Shown here in pieces: positions 18,197-26,746 of a DNA stretch of 64,000 nt. Below the pieces are notes generated by a model. The model saw nothing but the letters and a program-made list of their open reading frames with translations, was not told where the DNA came from and made no database searches. This DNA is from Brevibacillus parabrevis (lineage in GTDB: Bacteria > Bacillota > Bacilli > Brevibacillales > Brevibacillaceae): NCBI RefSeq assembly GCF_003710905.1, contig NZ_RHHV01000013.1, positions 62,001 to 126,000 of the forward strand. Reading direction: 5' to 3'. Made by a program: the position numbers and the translations under genes. Position 1 is the stretch's first letter. Every line of letters begins with the position of its first letter.

Positions 18197-19480
18197 CTAT
18201 GACTGCTTGCCAGAAGCCAATTGGGACAGCTTGCCGAGAATCCCCAGCTTTTCTTTGCCGTAATCGCTCGCTTTGATCGCATCGAGATCGTTCTTTTTCC
18301 GCTTGGCCGGAATCAGTCCATTCGGACGATACAAGGCTGCGAGAATCAGCATGATCCCGAAAATAAGGCGTTGGAACTTGGACGGGTCGAGCTGGTTCGG
18401 CAGGTTGATGATTCCCGACTGCTGCAAGCTGTGCAAGAAGTTGGAGAACTCTTTCAAGAGCTGCACTTGCAAAATGGTGACGAAAGCAGCTCCGAGCACG
18501 ACGCCAGGGATGCTTCCGCTGCCGCCGAGAATGACCATCACCAAAATCCCGATCGATTCCATCAGCGTAAACGAAGTCGGATCGATGAACGTCTGCTTGG
18601 CTGCAAAAATGACGCCTACCACCCCTGCGAAGGAAGCCCCTGTCGCAAAAGCCGCCAGCTTCGTATTCAACAGCGAGATCCCCATGGACTGCGCAGCCAG
18701 TTCATCCTCGCGAACAGCGATCCAGGCGCGGCCCAGACGGGAATGCTCGAAGCGAATATTCGCCAGGACGATGAAAGCGATCACGAACAACACGATAAAG
18801 TAAAAGAAAAACGGTGTCCCCATCTTGATGCCGAACAGCTCCGGCGACGGAATCGGGGTAATCCCTTGTGGTCCGTTCGTAATGTTGATCGGTTTGTCCA
18901 GGTTATTAAAAATAATCCGAATAATCTCGCCAAACCCGAGCGTAACGATGGCCAAATAGTCGCCTTTTACACGGAGTACGGGTAGCCCGAGCAATACCCC
19001 GAAGACGGCGGCGACGATCAATCCGACGATGAGGAACGGCCAGAACCATTCACCCGACAGCGGAAACAGGTTGCCTGCGATAAATTCGTTTGCCTGCGAG
19101 GTCGAGAAGATCGCGTATGCGTACGCACCGGCAGCAAAGAAGGCGACGTATCCCAAGTCGAGCAATCCTGCGAAGCCTACTACGATGTTCAAGCCGAGCG
19201 CCATCGCCACGTAAATGCCCACCTGCGAGGCCACTTCCATGTAGTAGCGGTTTTCCCCTGCGACCAGCGGAATGACAATCAACAGCACAGCTGCCCCGAT
19301 GACCATTTTGATCGCTTTCGACGTGTTCGTGTAATAGATGAGCACAATCGAAGAGAGAATGCCGAGAAACGCGATGACTGATTTGTCCATGAAATGCAAA
19401 GCAGCCGCGAAGCCTGCGATCCAAACCAACGTGAGCGCGAGCGGTATTCCTTTGAACGTTTTCCATGTCAGATTTGCCAT
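18197..19480 (-). CDS. livM: Branched-chain amino-acid ABC permease LivM
   Basis: 427 residues, about ten membrane helices. ATG at 19480 is chosen: AGGTGA lies 6-7 bp before it, whereas the in-frame GTG at 19489 is inside that site. Family motifs include GLLDLGYVAFFAAGAYAYA, RVKGDYLAIVTLGFGEIIRI and the EAA-like loop ENELAAQSMGI-type (RVREDELAAQSMGISLLNTK). Slightly long N terminus, as in Gram-positive LivM. Starts 7 bp after livH. Confidence 0.9.
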   Translation of the reverse strand: MANLTWKTFKGIPLALTLVWIAGFAAALHFMDKSVIAFLGILSSIVLIYYTNTSKAIKMVIGAAVLLIVIPLVAGENRYYMEVASQVGIYVAMALGLNIVVGFAGLLDLGYVAFFAAGAYAYAIFSTSQANEFIAGNLFPLSGEWFWPFLIVGLIVAAVFGVLLGLPVLRVKGDYLAIVTLGFGEIIRIIFNNLDKPINITNGPQGITPIPSPELFGIKMGTPFFFYFIVLFVIAFIVLANIRFEHSRLGRAWIAVREDELAAQSMGISLLNTKLAAFATGASFAGVVGVIFAAKQTFIDPTSFTLMESIGILVMVILGGSGSIPGVVLGAAFVTILQVQLLKEFSNFLHSLQQSGIINLPNQLDPSKFQRLIFGIMLILAALYRPNGLIPAKRKKNDLDAIKASDYGKEKLGILGKLSQLASGKQS

Positions 19481-19489
19481 TGGTTTCAC

Positions 19490-20452
19490 CTACACTTTCT
19501 CTTTCACAGCTTCGCCAAACAGCCCTTCAGGCTTGAAGAGAAGCACGAGGATTAGAATACTGAATGCAAACACGTCTTTGTACTCGGCACCGAATGCGCC
19601 GTTGGTCAACGGTCCCATGAACGCTCCCGACAGCGACTCCAGCAGTCCGAGCAGCACTCCGCCAACCATCGCGCCGCGCAAATTGCCGATTCCGCCGAGA
19701 ACGGCTGCCGTAAATGCTTTCAATCCGAGAATGAATCCGATATAAGGGTCGATCGTCCCGTAGTTTTGGGCGAACAGCACGCCTGTCGCTCCACCGAGAC
19801 TGGAACCGATCAAAAACGTCAGCATGATTACTTTGTCTACATTTATGGTCATCAGCGAAGCCGTACTCTGATCCTGCGCTACGGCACGCATGGCGATTCC
19901 CCACTTTGTCTTGTTAATGAACAGCGTCAGACTTATCATCATTACGATCGCGAGCACAATTACAATCAAGCCTTTGGTAGGAATCGTGGCAATGCTGCCT
20001 AAAGAAATCGAACCAGTAAAAAGAGTTGGACTGTTCAGATAAAATTCATTGCGAGCCAGCGCTTCGGTAAAACGAACAAGGTCTTGCAGCAAAAACGATA
20101 CGCCGATAGCAGAAATCAGCGGTACGAGACGCGGTGCCCCACGCAGCGGCCGATAAGCCACTCTCTCGATCCCCACTCCAAGCGCCCCCGTTAACACCAT
20201 GGCGATGATCAGTGTCAAGAATAGTGCGACAAAAGGATTCATGCCTTCCAGCGCCCCCAAGGAATCAGAGATCAGCAATACCTCTGTCCCGACAAACGCC
20301 CCCACCATAAAGATTTCTCCATGAGCAAAGTTGATAAATTCCAAAATCCCGTAAACCATTGTGTAGCCCAAGGCTACGACTGCATACATGAATCCAAGTG
20401 TTAATCCGTCAACCAACACCTGAGGCAAAATGTTGAGCATCATGCTTCCCAT
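19490..20452 (-). CDS. livH: Branched-chain amino-acid ABC permease LivH
   Basis: 320 residues, about eight membrane helices. Motifs VYGILEFINFAHGEIFMVGAF near the N terminus and KAFTAAVLGGIGNLRGAMVGG near the C terminus are diagnostic. The true start may be the ATGATG three or four codons in. Follows the binding-protein gene after 145 bp that contain a weak hairpin. Confidence 0.9.
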   Translation of the reverse strand: MGSMMLNILPQVLVDGLTLGFMYAVVALGYTMVYGILEFINFAHGEIFMVGAFVGTEVLLISDSLGALEGMNPFVALFLTLIIAMVLTGALGVGIERVAYRPLRGAPRLVPLISAIGVSFLLQDLVRFTEALARNEFYLNSPTLFTGSISLGSIATIPTKGLIVIVLAIVMMISLTLFINKTKWGIAMRAVAQDQSTASLMTINVDKVIMLTFLIGSSLGGATGVLFAQNYGTIDPYIGFILGLKAFTAAVLGGIGNLRGAMVGGVLLGLLESLSGAFMGPLTNGAFGAEYKDVFAFSILILVLLFKPEGLFGEAVKEKV

Positions 20453-20522
20453 CCCTCACTTCTCAATAAACTTGTAGAAATTTTCTGCATTCATTCACAT
20501 GGCTGGACGTGAGTTTCCGTAG

Positions 20523-20553
20523 AAAAGGGCGAACACCAACGTGCCGCCCCTTT
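20523..20553 (-). terminator. Weak hairpin between livK-type gene and livH
   Basis: AAAGGGGCGG (minus strand) pairs with CGCCCTTTT with one bulge and is followed by a short T-run. A leaky terminator here would keep the binding protein in excess over the permease, the usual pattern. Confidence 0.4.
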
Positions 20554-20597
20554 ACCGGTATGAGGCATGAAAGAGTGTACGGTGATGTTGGCTGCGA

Positions 20598-21848
20598 TTA
20601 CTCGGCCTTGCCTACAAAAGTTGACTTGTCCTTGTCATACTTGTAAATGAATACATCTGCGTTTGTGTTGTCACCTTTTTCATCAAAGGTAACTTTTGTG
20701 AATTGCCCCTGAAAGTCTTTTGTTTTGTGAACTGCTTCGAGGACTTGCTCGCGTGTTGGTTTTTTGCCACCGTTCGCTTTGATTGCTTCCATGACGCCGT
20801 TAAGGATGACGTTCATGGAATCGAAACCGTAGACGGAGTAGGTTTCTAGAGGTTTGTTCGTGGTTTTCTTGTACTCTTCAGCCCACTTCTTGCCCTCTTC
20901 GGTTTGCGTCACGTCACCTGCTACTGACGTAAACACAACGCCTTCGACAGCATCGCCGGCTATTTTAATCATATCAGAAGAGTCCAAGCCGTCGCCACCC
21001 ATAAAATATCCCTTGTATCCTTTTTCCCGGGCTTGTTTGACCAGGATTCCGCCTTCCGGATAAAGCCCGCCGAAAAAGATGATGTCAGGGTTCTTTGCCG
21101 ATACCTGATTCAGTACGGCGCTGTAATCTTTTTCGCCTTGCGTGATGCCTTCATACCCGAGCAGCTGCACGCCGTCCTTTTCGAACTGCAACTTCACCTG
21201 GTCGCTCAAGCCTTGGCCGTATGCGGTCTTATCATGAATAATAAAAGCTGTTTTCACGCCGAGCGTATTTTTCGCATACATGGCCGCTTTTGGTCCCTGG
21301 GCGTCATCGCGAGCACAAATCCGGTGTACGGTTTTCTTCCCTTCCTCGGTCAGCTTCACGGCTGTGTTGGCAGGGGAGACCATGACCAGCTTGCCTTCCT
21401 CGTACTTCACGGATGAAGGAATCGCCACACCGGAGTTCAGGTGTCCGACTACCCCGTACACATCAGGATTGGAGATCAGCATTTCCGCATTGGATACCCC
21501 GATTTTCGGGTCCGCCTGGTCATCCTGCGGGAAGAGCTGGATGTCGAAGCCGAGCTTTTTAAATTCTTCCTTGCGTTGATTCAGTGCGTATTCCGCACCT
21601 GTCTTGATCGCGTCTCCGAGAGAGGACTGGTTCCCGGAGAGGGGGGTTTGTGTTGCGATCTTGATGACACCACCGTCTGTTGCTGCGCCACCGCCGCTGC
21701 CAGACGTGCTTGGCTGATTTTGCGCTGGCTGACCACCTCCGCCCGTGTTGCTTCCCCCTGATGAGTTGCTGGTTCCTGCGCAACCTGTGAGTGCCACACT
21801 CGTCGCCAATACCGCAGATAAAATACTGATGTGAGAGAGTTTTTTCAT
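20598..21848 (-). CDS. Branched-chain amino-acid binding lipoprotein (LivJ/LivK type)
   Basis: 416 residues. Signal peptide with lipobox ALTGC (MKKLSHISILSAVLATSVALTGC), then a low-complexity Gly/Ser/Asn linker (about 25-58) and a type-I periplasmic-binding fold: IKIATQTPLSGNQSSLGDAI opens it, and AEMLISNPDVYGVVGHLNSGVA, FIIHDKTAYGQGL and KNPDIIFFGGLYPEGG are typical of LivJ/K. First gene of the livKHMGF operon with its own promoter upstream; ribosome binding site AAGGGGGA. Confidence 0.9.
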   Translation of the reverse strand: MKKLSHISILSAVLATSVALTGCAGTSNSSGGSNTGGGGQPAQNQPSTSGSGGGAATDGGVIKIATQTPLSGNQSSLGDAIKTGAEYALNQRKEEFKKLGFDIQLFPQDDQADPKIGVSNAEMLISNPDVYGVVGHLNSGVAIPSSVKYEEGKLVMVSPANTAVKLTEEGKKTVHRICARDDAQGPKAAMYAKNTLGVKTAFIIHDKTAYGQGLSDQVKLQFEKDGVQLLGYEGITQGEKDYSAVLNQVSAKNPDIIFFGGLYPEGGILVKQAREKGYKGYFMGGDGLDSSDMIKIAGDAVEGVVFTSVAGDVTQTEEGKKWAEEYKKTTNKPLETYSVYGFDSMNVILNGVMEAIKANGGKKPTREQVLEAVHKTKDFQGQFTKVTFDEKGDNTNADVFIYKYDKDKSTFVGKAE

Positions 21849-21980
21849 GCGGAATTGAATCCCCCTTTAATTATTCTTTATTTTTGTCCTCGCCAGTCGA
21901 TCTACCCTAGCTACCAGGTTGCGACTATGTAAGCTTGTTTTCTGATGGAACAGAAGATAGATGTGGCTTGGCTATTATTT

Positions 21981-22008
21981 ATTGTAAAATAAATCTGAAA
22001 ATTTACAA
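21981..22008 (-). promoter_or_regulatory. liv operon promoter with overlapping CodY-like box
   Basis: Minus strand: TTGTAA (22003-22008), 16 bp, TACAAT (21981-21986). AATTTTCAGATTTAT at 21989-22003 matches 11 of 15 bases of the CodY box AATTTTCWGAAAATT, mostly in the left half. CodY repression of branched-chain amino-acid uptake is established in Bacillus; here it is inferred. The whole 21849-22165 intergenic stretch is otherwise AT-rich with nothing else recognised. Confidence 0.45.
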
Positions 22009-22154
22009 GAGGAAAAATATATTTTCCAAGCATATACCAGATGCTTACATACTCAGCATTTCATTGCGATCAATTGAAATCAAACAGTTATATCTTTACT
22101 TTCACACAATAAAGCTTTAATGTTATCCATTACATTTGCGGATGAAAAAAACAA

Positions 22155-22180
22155 GCACTCCCTCTCTACAGAGGGAGTGC
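22155..22180 (-). terminator. Terminator overlapping the yerA-like stop codon
   Basis: GCACTCCCTC (22155-22164) and GAGGGAGTGC (22171-22180), loop TCTACA, followed on the minus strand by TTGTTTTTTTC. The stem includes the last codons and stop of the adenine deaminase gene. Confidence 0.88.
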
Positions 22181-23920
22181 CGGAACGACGATTTGTCCTG
22201 TTTTTACATCTGCGATCCCTTCCGCGGTGAGCCTTGCGTAGGGCAGGTGCGTGGCCGTAAAAAACAGCAGCGAGTAGATCGGATCAAGATGAACATGCCC
22301 TTTGGCGCGCAGTCTGGCCGTCAAATTCTCGGCCATGGAAATCACTTCGCTCATCGGGGCCGGGGAAAATTTCCCGCCAAGCGGCAGCGGGCATTCGCAG
22401 GCAATCTGCCCATCCTCGATCAAAACGACTCCCCCGCCGATTTCCCTGACTCGTTCAAGCGCAGCCGCCATCGCCTGCGGATCGCGGCCAATGACAAGCC
22501 AGTCGCCAGAAGCCGTATACGAGCTTGCCAGCCCGTGCAAATGCTCACCGTAACCGCGCAGCACGGCAGCCGTGCGCTTTTTGCCTGCCGGATCGATGCT
22601 GACGATCACAGCGAGCTGCGGGTCATGCGCCAGTGAAATGCAGCCTTGCTCGTCTACAGGCAAAGCTTCCAGCGTCATCCGCGTAATGACTGCGTTGACC
22701 ATGTTCAGTACCGGAGCTTTTCCTTCCGCGTCAGGCCGCAGGCAAAACCAGTCCGCTCGTGCTCGCTCTGCCAACGGATCGGCTGCTTCAAACGAGTAGT
22801 CGGCCCAGCGTGGCTCGACTGTCGGGACAAGCAGCCTGCCGCTCTCTGCCGCCTGTTCGCCGTTGCAAAAGACAGCGAGCGGCGCAGGATCGTCTTTGGC
22901 GGCAAGAAGGACCATGTCCGCGATCCGTCCAGGCGCAATTCCGCCCAGTTCAGCGTCCAGACCGTAGTAGACAGCCGGATTCAACGTCGCCATGACATAT
23001 GCCTCCTCGGGCGGCATGCCAGCTTCTATCGCTACGCGAAGCGTGTAGTCCATGAAGCCGTTTCGGTGCATCGGAGGCGTACAGCCATCTGATGTAAGCA
23101 TCATCCGCGAAGACCACGGCAGACCGAGCGCAAGCCAGCCTTTTACCAGTTCTGGCAAGTCAGGCCGAATCGAGGAGTGGCGGAGTGTCGCGTACATCCC
23201 CAAACGCAGCCGCGCGAGCAAATCTTCGGCGGTAATCCCTTCGTGGCAAGCGGTGATGCCTGCTGCGCTGGCGATGTTCAGCGTTTCCCAGGATGCTCCC
23301 GGATGATGCCCCTCCATTCTTTTGCCCAAATCGCGCGTATGCTTCAAGCCAAACAGCAAGGTGTCGTCCTCTTGGAGCACGCCGCCCCAGTTCGTCAGTT
23401 CCCCCCCTTGCACGACCAGCGGATGCTCCAGCATGCGTCGCAGGCCGTCTTTTGTGAATTGCGGATGTTCTTTGCCCGTTTGCGGATCGAGTCTGCCCCA
23501 GAAATATTGCTTCACCGGATGCGCGGCGAGCGATTCCATCAGCGCAGAAATTTGCTCCGACGGCAAATTCATCAGCATCAGCGTATCGGACACAAGTGTC
23601 GTCGTGCCCCGCTCCAAGGCGAAGTCTGCCAGCGTAAACGGGTTGTACCATTGAAAAGGATGCGCGTGCGGCTCGATATAGCCGGGAACCAAATACTTTC
23701 CGCTCGCGTCGATGATCTCGGTATGTTCATCAACGAGCGGCTCCTTTTCTCCTACATAAGCGATTCGCTCTCCCGCCACAACGACGTGATGCTCGTGCCA
23801 TTCCTTTGTATACACGTTCAGTACGCTGGCTCCCTTGATCCACAAGCTTGCCGGAGCCTGCCTTTTGCTGACACGAATCAGATTCAGGTACGCTTCTTCC
23901 GATAAAGCGCGAACTCGCAT
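22166..23920 (-). CDS. yerA: Adenine deaminase-like amidohydrolase, YerA-like
   Basis: 584 residues from ATG 23920, which follows GAGAGGAGAG; a longer frame to 23950 lacks a site. Amidohydrolase fold: the HxH metal motif is in PGYIEPHAHP, and the adenine-deaminase stretch GHHPG ... AAGITACHEGITAEDLLARLRLGMYATLR is well kept, as is LTSDGCTPP (metal Asp) and the C-terminal GGGVVLIEDGQ. It should convert adenine to hypoxanthine. The first metal loop (EPHAHPFQWYNP) differs from the usual GxIDxHVHIESS, as in the B. subtilis YerA branch, whose activity is less certain. Lies downstream of the pur genes, as yerA does in B. subtilis. Confidence 0.8.
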   Translation of the reverse strand: MRVRALSEEAYLNLIRVSKRQAPASLWIKGASVLNVYTKEWHEHHVVVAGERIAYVGEKEPLVDEHTEIIDASGKYLVPGYIEPHAHPFQWYNPFTLADFALERGTTTLVSDTLMLMNLPSEQISALMESLAAHPVKQYFWGRLDPQTGKEHPQFTKDGLRRMLEHPLVVQGGELTNWGGVLQEDDTLLFGLKHTRDLGKRMEGHHPGASWETLNIASAAGITACHEGITAEDLLARLRLGMYATLRHSSIRPDLPELVKGWLALGLPWSSRMMLTSDGCTPPMHRNGFMDYTLRVAIEAGMPPEEAYVMATLNPAVYYGLDAELGGIAPGRIADMVLLAAKDDPAPLAVFCNGEQAAESGRLLVPTVEPRWADYSFEAADPLAERARADWFCLRPDAEGKAPVLNMVNAVITRMTLEALPVDEQGCISLAHDPQLAVIVSIDPAGKKRTAAVLRGYGEHLHGLASSYTASGDWLVIGRDPQAMAAALERVREIGGGVVLIEDGQIACECPLPLGGKFSPAPMSEVISMAENLTARLRAKGHVHLDPIYSLLFFTATHLPYARLTAEGIADVKTGQIVVPALPL

Positions 23921-24112
23921 GCCACTTCTCTCCTCTCGGTGTCCAATCATGCAAATCGACTGAATAGTCGTTCATTTCATTCTTTACTGCTTCGCCACTT
24001 GCGAATGCTTCCCCTGCTTCGCCCAGCACATCGTCCTAACAATTTCCACGGGTTGCCTGGACGGATTTATCACAGACTACCTCGTAGAAGATGCAACAGG
24101 AGGCGAAAGCAA

Positions 24113-24652
24113 ATGCAAAAGAACGTTGGTACTACAGATGCGATCATTCGTATGACAGGCGGTCTGTTGGGCTTGGCCTACGGCATTGGAAAAATGAGTC
24201 GTCGTCCGCACAATGCCCCCTGGCTGCTGATGGCCTTTTCTGCGATGAAGGTAGCGGAAGGCGCGACCCGTTTCTGCCCGATGTACAAAGCGCTTGGCAT
24301 CAATACGATCAAAGCGAACGGCATGTCCGGGATGATGGATCAAATGAAGCAAAAAGGGATACAAACCGTCATGAATCAAGTCACAGGCGCAATCAGCGGT
24401 GCTTCCTCCCACTCTTCCCAAGAGCAGAAGCATGAAAAGGCGTCCGCTTCGGCAAACTCGCAGACGCATACGGACAAGCCGCAAGCTGCCAGCACGCAAT
24501 CGGCAAAAGCGGAGAACAAAGCACAAGACGACGCGCCAAAAGGCGAGCTGACTCCCGAAGACCAATTGATGGAACAAGCAGCCCGCGAGTTCATCTCGTA
24601 CCGTTCCCAGGAAAAGGACGACAGCAGCACACGTTACCCTACTTACTCGTAG
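24113..24652 (+). CDS. DUF2892-type membrane protein with charged tail
   Basis: 179 residues from ATG 24113, behind ACAGGAGGCGA. MQKNVGTTDAIIRMTGGLLGLAY followed by a second hydrophobic stretch and RFCPMYKALGINT is the DUF2892/YgaP-like inner-membrane module (about 1-60). The rest (about 95-179) is a low-complexity Ser/Gln/Lys/Ala tail with an acidic end, probably cytoplasmic and disordered. Function unknown. A 44-codon membrane protein gene follows 19 bp later, probably in the same transcript. Confidence 0.75.
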   Translation: MQKNVGTTDAIIRMTGGLLGLAYGIGKMSRRPHNAPWLLMAFSAMKVAEGATRFCPMYKALGINTIKANGMSGMMDQMKQKGIQTVMNQVTGAISGASSHSSQEQKHEKASASANSQTHTDKPQAASTQSAKAENKAQDDAPKGELTPEDQLMEQAAREFISYRSQEKDDSSTRYPTYS

Positions 24653-24671
24653 AAAAGAGGAGACGCTGTCC

Positions 24672-24806
24672 ATGATCGTCGGAACGCCACTCTATGAATG
24701 GATGTCACACAATTTCTTTGTCATGGCCATGATTCTTGGTGTCATCGGCGTTGTCGGCTATTACGCCTTTTACAGCTCCCGAAGAAAAGGGCGCTATCGC
24801 CAATAA
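24672..24806 (+). CDS. 44-residue single-helix membrane protein
   Basis: MIVGTPLYEW opens a 44-residue frame with one membrane helix (about 11-34) and a basic C terminus (SSRRKGRYRQ), so the tail faces the cytoplasm. GAGGAG lies 9 bp before the ATG. It sits between the DUF2892 gene and a terminator, so it is likely a real second gene of that operon. Function unknown. Confidence 0.6.
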   Translation: MIVGTPLYEWMSHNFFVMAMILGVIGVVGYYAFYSSRRKGRYRQ

Positions 24807-24831
24807 TCAAAAGTGATTTTCCACAGATGCG

Positions 24832-24857
24832 ACCGCCTTGAGGGAAAGGCGGTTTTT
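24832..24857 (+). terminator. Terminator after the small membrane protein gene
   Basis: ACCGCCTT (24832-24839) pairs with AAGGCGGT (24846-24853), loop GAGGGA, then TTTTCC. Confidence 0.8.
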
Positions 24858-24861
24858 CCAT

Positions 24862-24889
24862 TTACAAAATTAGTTGCTAGGCATATAAT
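24862..24889 (+). promoter_or_regulatory. Promoter of the marR-MFS operon
   Basis: TTACAA (24862-24867), 16 bp, perfect TATAAT (24884-24889), 40 bp before the regulator start. The stretch around it (TAGTTGCTAGGCA) has weak dyad character that could bind the MarR protein. Confidence 0.6.
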
Positions 24890-24929
24890 TGTCAAAGCAA
24901 GTATTTTAGTGCAAAGGAATGACCTTGTC

Positions 24930-25373
24930 ATGATCGATCATTGGCAAAATGAACCGCTTGGATTTTTGATCGGCAACACGTACCGCCGCATGATTCACTA
25001 CGTCTCGCTGTTCTTGCGTGAATTTGATTTGACGACGGAGCAATTTGCCGTCTTGTACCGCCTGCGGGAAGAGGACGGGATCAACCAGAAAGAGCTTGCC
25101 CTGCGCTCGGCAAAAGACCAGCCCACGATGACGCGGATTCTCGACAACCTGGTGAAAAAAGGCTGGATTGAAAAAAAGCTGAGCGACCAGGATCGCCGTG
25201 CCTATATCGTGACGCTCACCGCAAACGGCCGGGAGTGGATTGAAAAGGCGATTCCGACAGAGGCCAAAGCCGTCGCGGACATTTTTGCGGGCTTGCCGCC
25301 GGAGAAACTGGCTTTTTTGCGGGAAATTCTGCTTGAAATCAACGAGAACATAGACCGCCATACAACCGAATAG
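24930..25373 (+). CDS. MarR family transcriptional regulator
   Basis: 147 residues from ATG 24930 (MIDHWQNEPLGF). Winged helix-turn-helix at about 45-110 with INQKELALRSAKDQPTMTRILDNLVKKGWIEKK and the wing DQDRRAYIVTLT, the MarR signature. Probably represses itself and the MFS pump that starts about 11 bp after it. AAAGGA is the likely ribosome binding site, slightly far (about 12 bp). Confidence 0.87.
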   Translation: MIDHWQNEPLGFLIGNTYRRMIHYVSLFLREFDLTTEQFAVLYRLREEDGINQKELALRSAKDQPTMTRILDNLVKKGWIEKKLSDQDRRAYIVTLTANGREWIEKAIPTEAKAVADIFAGLPPEKLAFLREILLEINENIDRHTTE

Positions 25374-25384
25374 GAGTGAAACCG

Positions 25385-26623
25385 TTGGGAGAGAGTAGAG
25401 AGAAACTGTGGACGAAGGATTTCGTCCTTTTAACTGTGTGCAACTTGTTGTTATTTCTTACGATCCAAATGCAGACGCCTACGTTCCCTGCGTACGTCAA
25501 ACAGACGTATCAGGCAAACGATTTTGTCGTCAGTCTCGTCATCAGCCTGTTTTCTTTGGCCGCCGTCGTCGCGCGCGTATTCACAGGCGAAGCGCTCCGA
25601 ACGAAAAACAGCAAAGCGATTGCCGTTATGGCCCTGTGCACTGTCGGCATCTTCAGTGCGGGATACTTCTGGGCTGGGAACATCGCCCTGTTTTTGCTGT
25701 TGCGCGTTTTCGTCGGGATCGGCTTCGGCATGGGCAGCACGACGTTTCCAACCATCGTGACCAATGTCATTCCCATCCGCAAGCTCGGGGAAGGAATGGG
25801 CTATTTCGGCCTGTCCACGAGCCTGGCAATGGCGCTCGGTCCAGTGATCGGACTCGGCATTCTCCAATCATTCGGATTCGGCTATATGCTTTTCGCCCTT
25901 GTCGTGCTGGTGGCTGCCATCTTCCCTTTAATGCACATGATTCGCGCGTACAACCTTCGCCCGGCTGCAACAACCACATCTCCATCAGCATCAGCCGTTA
26001 ACAGTGCCCCGATCAAAGGGGTTGGCCGCTTTTTCGACAAAAAACTGCTCTTGCCTGTGAGTCTGAATTTTTGTTTGTCGATTACGTACGGAGGCATCTT
26101 GAGCTTTTTGGCACTGTACGGAAAAGAAACCCACTTCGCAAACGTCGGCTGGTTTTTCCTCGCCAACGCATTCGCCATGGTACTCATTCGTCCTTTTTCC
26201 GGCAAGCTGTACGATCGCAAAGGTCACGTCGCCGTTCTGCCGCCTGGCGCGATTTTTGTAGGCATCAGCCTGCTGATCTTGTCCGTCACGACGAGCGAAG
26301 CGCTGCTTTTGACTTCGGCCTTTTTCTACGGCTTGGGGTACGGCATGATTCAACCGTCTATTCAAGCGTGGATGGTCAGAGTCGTCACGCCGGAACAGCG
26401 CGGCATGGCAAACGGACTGTTTTTCAACTCGATCGACCTCGGCATCGCGGCAGGCTCCATGCTGCTCGGCGTGCTCGCTACCCATTCCAGCTACTCCGTC
26501 ATGTACCGCTGGTCTGCCGTCTGCATGCTGTTGTTCCTCTTCGTCTATGTGGTGTCGCAAGTTATGGCAGCCAAAGCAAAAGCGAAGAATGCACCTCTGG
26601 CTGGGGAACAAATCGGGCTGTAA
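25385..26623 (+). CDS. MFS transporter (drug efflux type)
   Basis: 412 residues from a TTG at 25385, placed 8 bp after AGGAG; an in-frame GTG at 25376 abuts that site and is less likely. Twelve membrane helices with the opening DFVLLTVCNLLLFLTIQMQTPTFPAYVK, motif A replaced by RVFTGEALRTKNSKAIAV and YGLGYGMIQPSIQAWMVRVVTPEQRGMANG in helix 10-11, typical of the YfkF/arabinose-efflux branch of MFS. Cotranscribed with the MarR gene. Substrate unknown. Confidence 0.85.
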   Translation: MGESREKLWTKDFVLLTVCNLLLFLTIQMQTPTFPAYVKQTYQANDFVVSLVISLFSLAAVVARVFTGEALRTKNSKAIAVMALCTVGIFSAGYFWAGNIALFLLLRVFVGIGFGMGSTTFPTIVTNVIPIRKLGEGMGYFGLSTSLAMALGPVIGLGILQSFGFGYMLFALVVLVAAIFPLMHMIRAYNLRPAATTTSPSASAVNSAPIKGVGRFFDKKLLLPVSLNFCLSITYGGILSFLALYGKETHFANVGWFFLANAFAMVLIRPFSGKLYDRKGHVAVLPPGAIFVGISLLILSVTTSEALLLTSAFFYGLGYGMIQPSIQAWMVRVVTPEQRGMANGLFFNSIDLGIAAGSMLLGVLATHSSYSVMYRWSAVCMLLFLFVYVVSQVMAAKAKAKNAPLAGEQIGL

Positions 26624-26685
26624 CCAAGCGGTGATGAGAGCAGTCGTGCAACTCTTTTAAAAAAATGTCGCGGCATTTTTTACAA

Positions 26686-26736
26686 CAAAAAGGCAGCCTT
26701 CGTTCGTACCTCAGCGACGAACGAGACTGCCTTTTT
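26686..26736. terminator. Bidirectional terminator between MFS gene and purD
   Basis: AAAAAGGCAG (26686-26695) pairs with CTGCCTTTTT (26727-26736); inside it CGTTCGT pairs with ACGAACG. Long two-part stem with A- and T-runs on each side. Confidence 0.85.
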
Positions 26737-26746
26737 CTTTCCCCTG

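Noticed and set aside
21849-22165. T-box leader before the liv operon
   Set aside because: No T-box core AGGGTGGNACCGCG-like segment; only a promoter and AT-rich sequence.
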